47,430 nucleotides of DNA from Acidobacteriota bacterium (GTDB lineage Bacteria > Acidobacteriota > Terriglobia > UBA7540). A model generated the notes under the pieces. The model was not told where the DNA came from and did not search any database. It saw nothing but the letters and a program-made list of their open reading frames with translations. Location of the stretch: positions 1 to 47,430 of the forward strand of contig JAJYLL010000026.1 of the NCBI GenBank assembly GCA_021787735.1, written 5' to 3'. Positions 47,242-47,430 of the stretch are shown one piece after another. Within the stretch, counting starts at the first letter, position 1, and each line of letters begins with the position of its first letter. A program made the position numbers and the translations under genes.

Positions 47242-47430
47242 CTACTCCTCGGGAGCGGGGTTGGTCCTGCCCGAGAGACCTCTAACTCTTGCCGGTTGGC
47301 CTGCCTCCAGTTTCCTCAAGTTCTCTCCGTTCGCTGGCATAACCGGCACCGCGCCGCCGTAGTAGCGTCGCTGGAAGTAGAACGACACATTCACTAAGCT
47401 GATCATGACCGGTACTTCAACCAGAGGTCC
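47242..47430 (-). CDS. acr3: ACR3-family arsenite efflux transporter, C-terminal end only
   Basis: 62 codons from the window edge to TAG 47242-47244. GPLVEVPVMISLVNVSFYFQRRYYG is the last membrane segment and end motif of ACR3 arsenite exporters. A hydrophilic tail of about 37 residues follows (MPANGENLRKLEAGQPARV), longer than in typical members. The rest of the protein lies beyond base 47430. ACR3 expels As(III) across the inner membrane, usually beside arsR and arsC, which would be outside the window. It is about 135 bases from the epimerase gene, in the same direction. Confidence 0.8.
   Translation of the reverse strand, partial: GPLVEVPVMISLVNVSFYFQRRYYGGAVPVMPANGENLRKLEAGQPARVRGLSGRTNPAPEE

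Overview
The window reads as chromosomal DNA from a GC-rich, free-living member of the Acidobacteriota. The best pointers are a secreted protein of the acidobacterial 'VWFA-related' type (24607-26877), a long RpoD-type sigma factor, small stand-alone receiver proteins, a TonB_C protein, and many secreted carbohydrate-active proteins. The phylum assignment is inference from family composition; no 16S gene is present.

Layout. 1-4.0 kb: 3' part of a primary-type sigma factor with a clear terminator, then a cluster of small regulatory proteins (degenerate receiver, RRM-like protein, second degenerate receiver, PilZ domain, winged-helix-like protein). 4.3-8.3 kb: a RidA + PLP fold-III enzyme pair, an SDR and an APC amino-acid permease. 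8.3-11.0 kb: elongation factor P and an NAD salvage pair (pncA, pncB). 11.09-11.35 kb: a group I intron core joined to the 3' half of a tRNA-Leu(UAA) gene. The matching 5' tRNA half is not visible next to it; pncB starts divergently where it should be. 11.4-19.8 kb: a YqhC-like AraC regulator facing a set of oxidoreductases and esterases (carboxylesterase, IorA/IorB-type molybdenum hydroxylase, aldo-keto reductase) mixed with decayed pieces (two aldo-keto reductase remnants and an esterase with three lesions). 20-24.4 kb: a leftward glycan cluster (GH27 alpha-galactosidase, beta-helix lipoprotein, MFS transporter). 24.6-31.4 kb: VWFA-related protein, third degenerate receiver, TonB_C protein, B12-binding radical SAM enzyme, lytic-transglycosylase-like protein. 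31.6-39.0 kb: an ArsR-controlled leftward operon for tripartite RND efflux (TolC, adaptor, RND pump) that continues into a universal stress protein and a DUF2892 membrane protein; a near-perfect palindrome over the promoter is the likely ArsR operator. 39.5-41.6 kb: an Asn/Gln-rich PEGA protein and a membrane-anchored coiled-coil protein. 41.65-47.1 kb: a second leftward sugar cluster (secreted glycosidase-like/SUMF1 fusion, ACS-type MFS transporter, AGE-family epimerase). The right edge holds the C-terminal end of an ACR3 arsenite exporter.

The most unusual items are the intron-bearing half tRNA gene, the three related receiver proteins that have each lost different phosphorylation residues, the glycosidase-like/SUMF1 fusion lacking both active-site cysteines, and the ArsR operator. 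All family assignments come from reading motifs; no database search was run.
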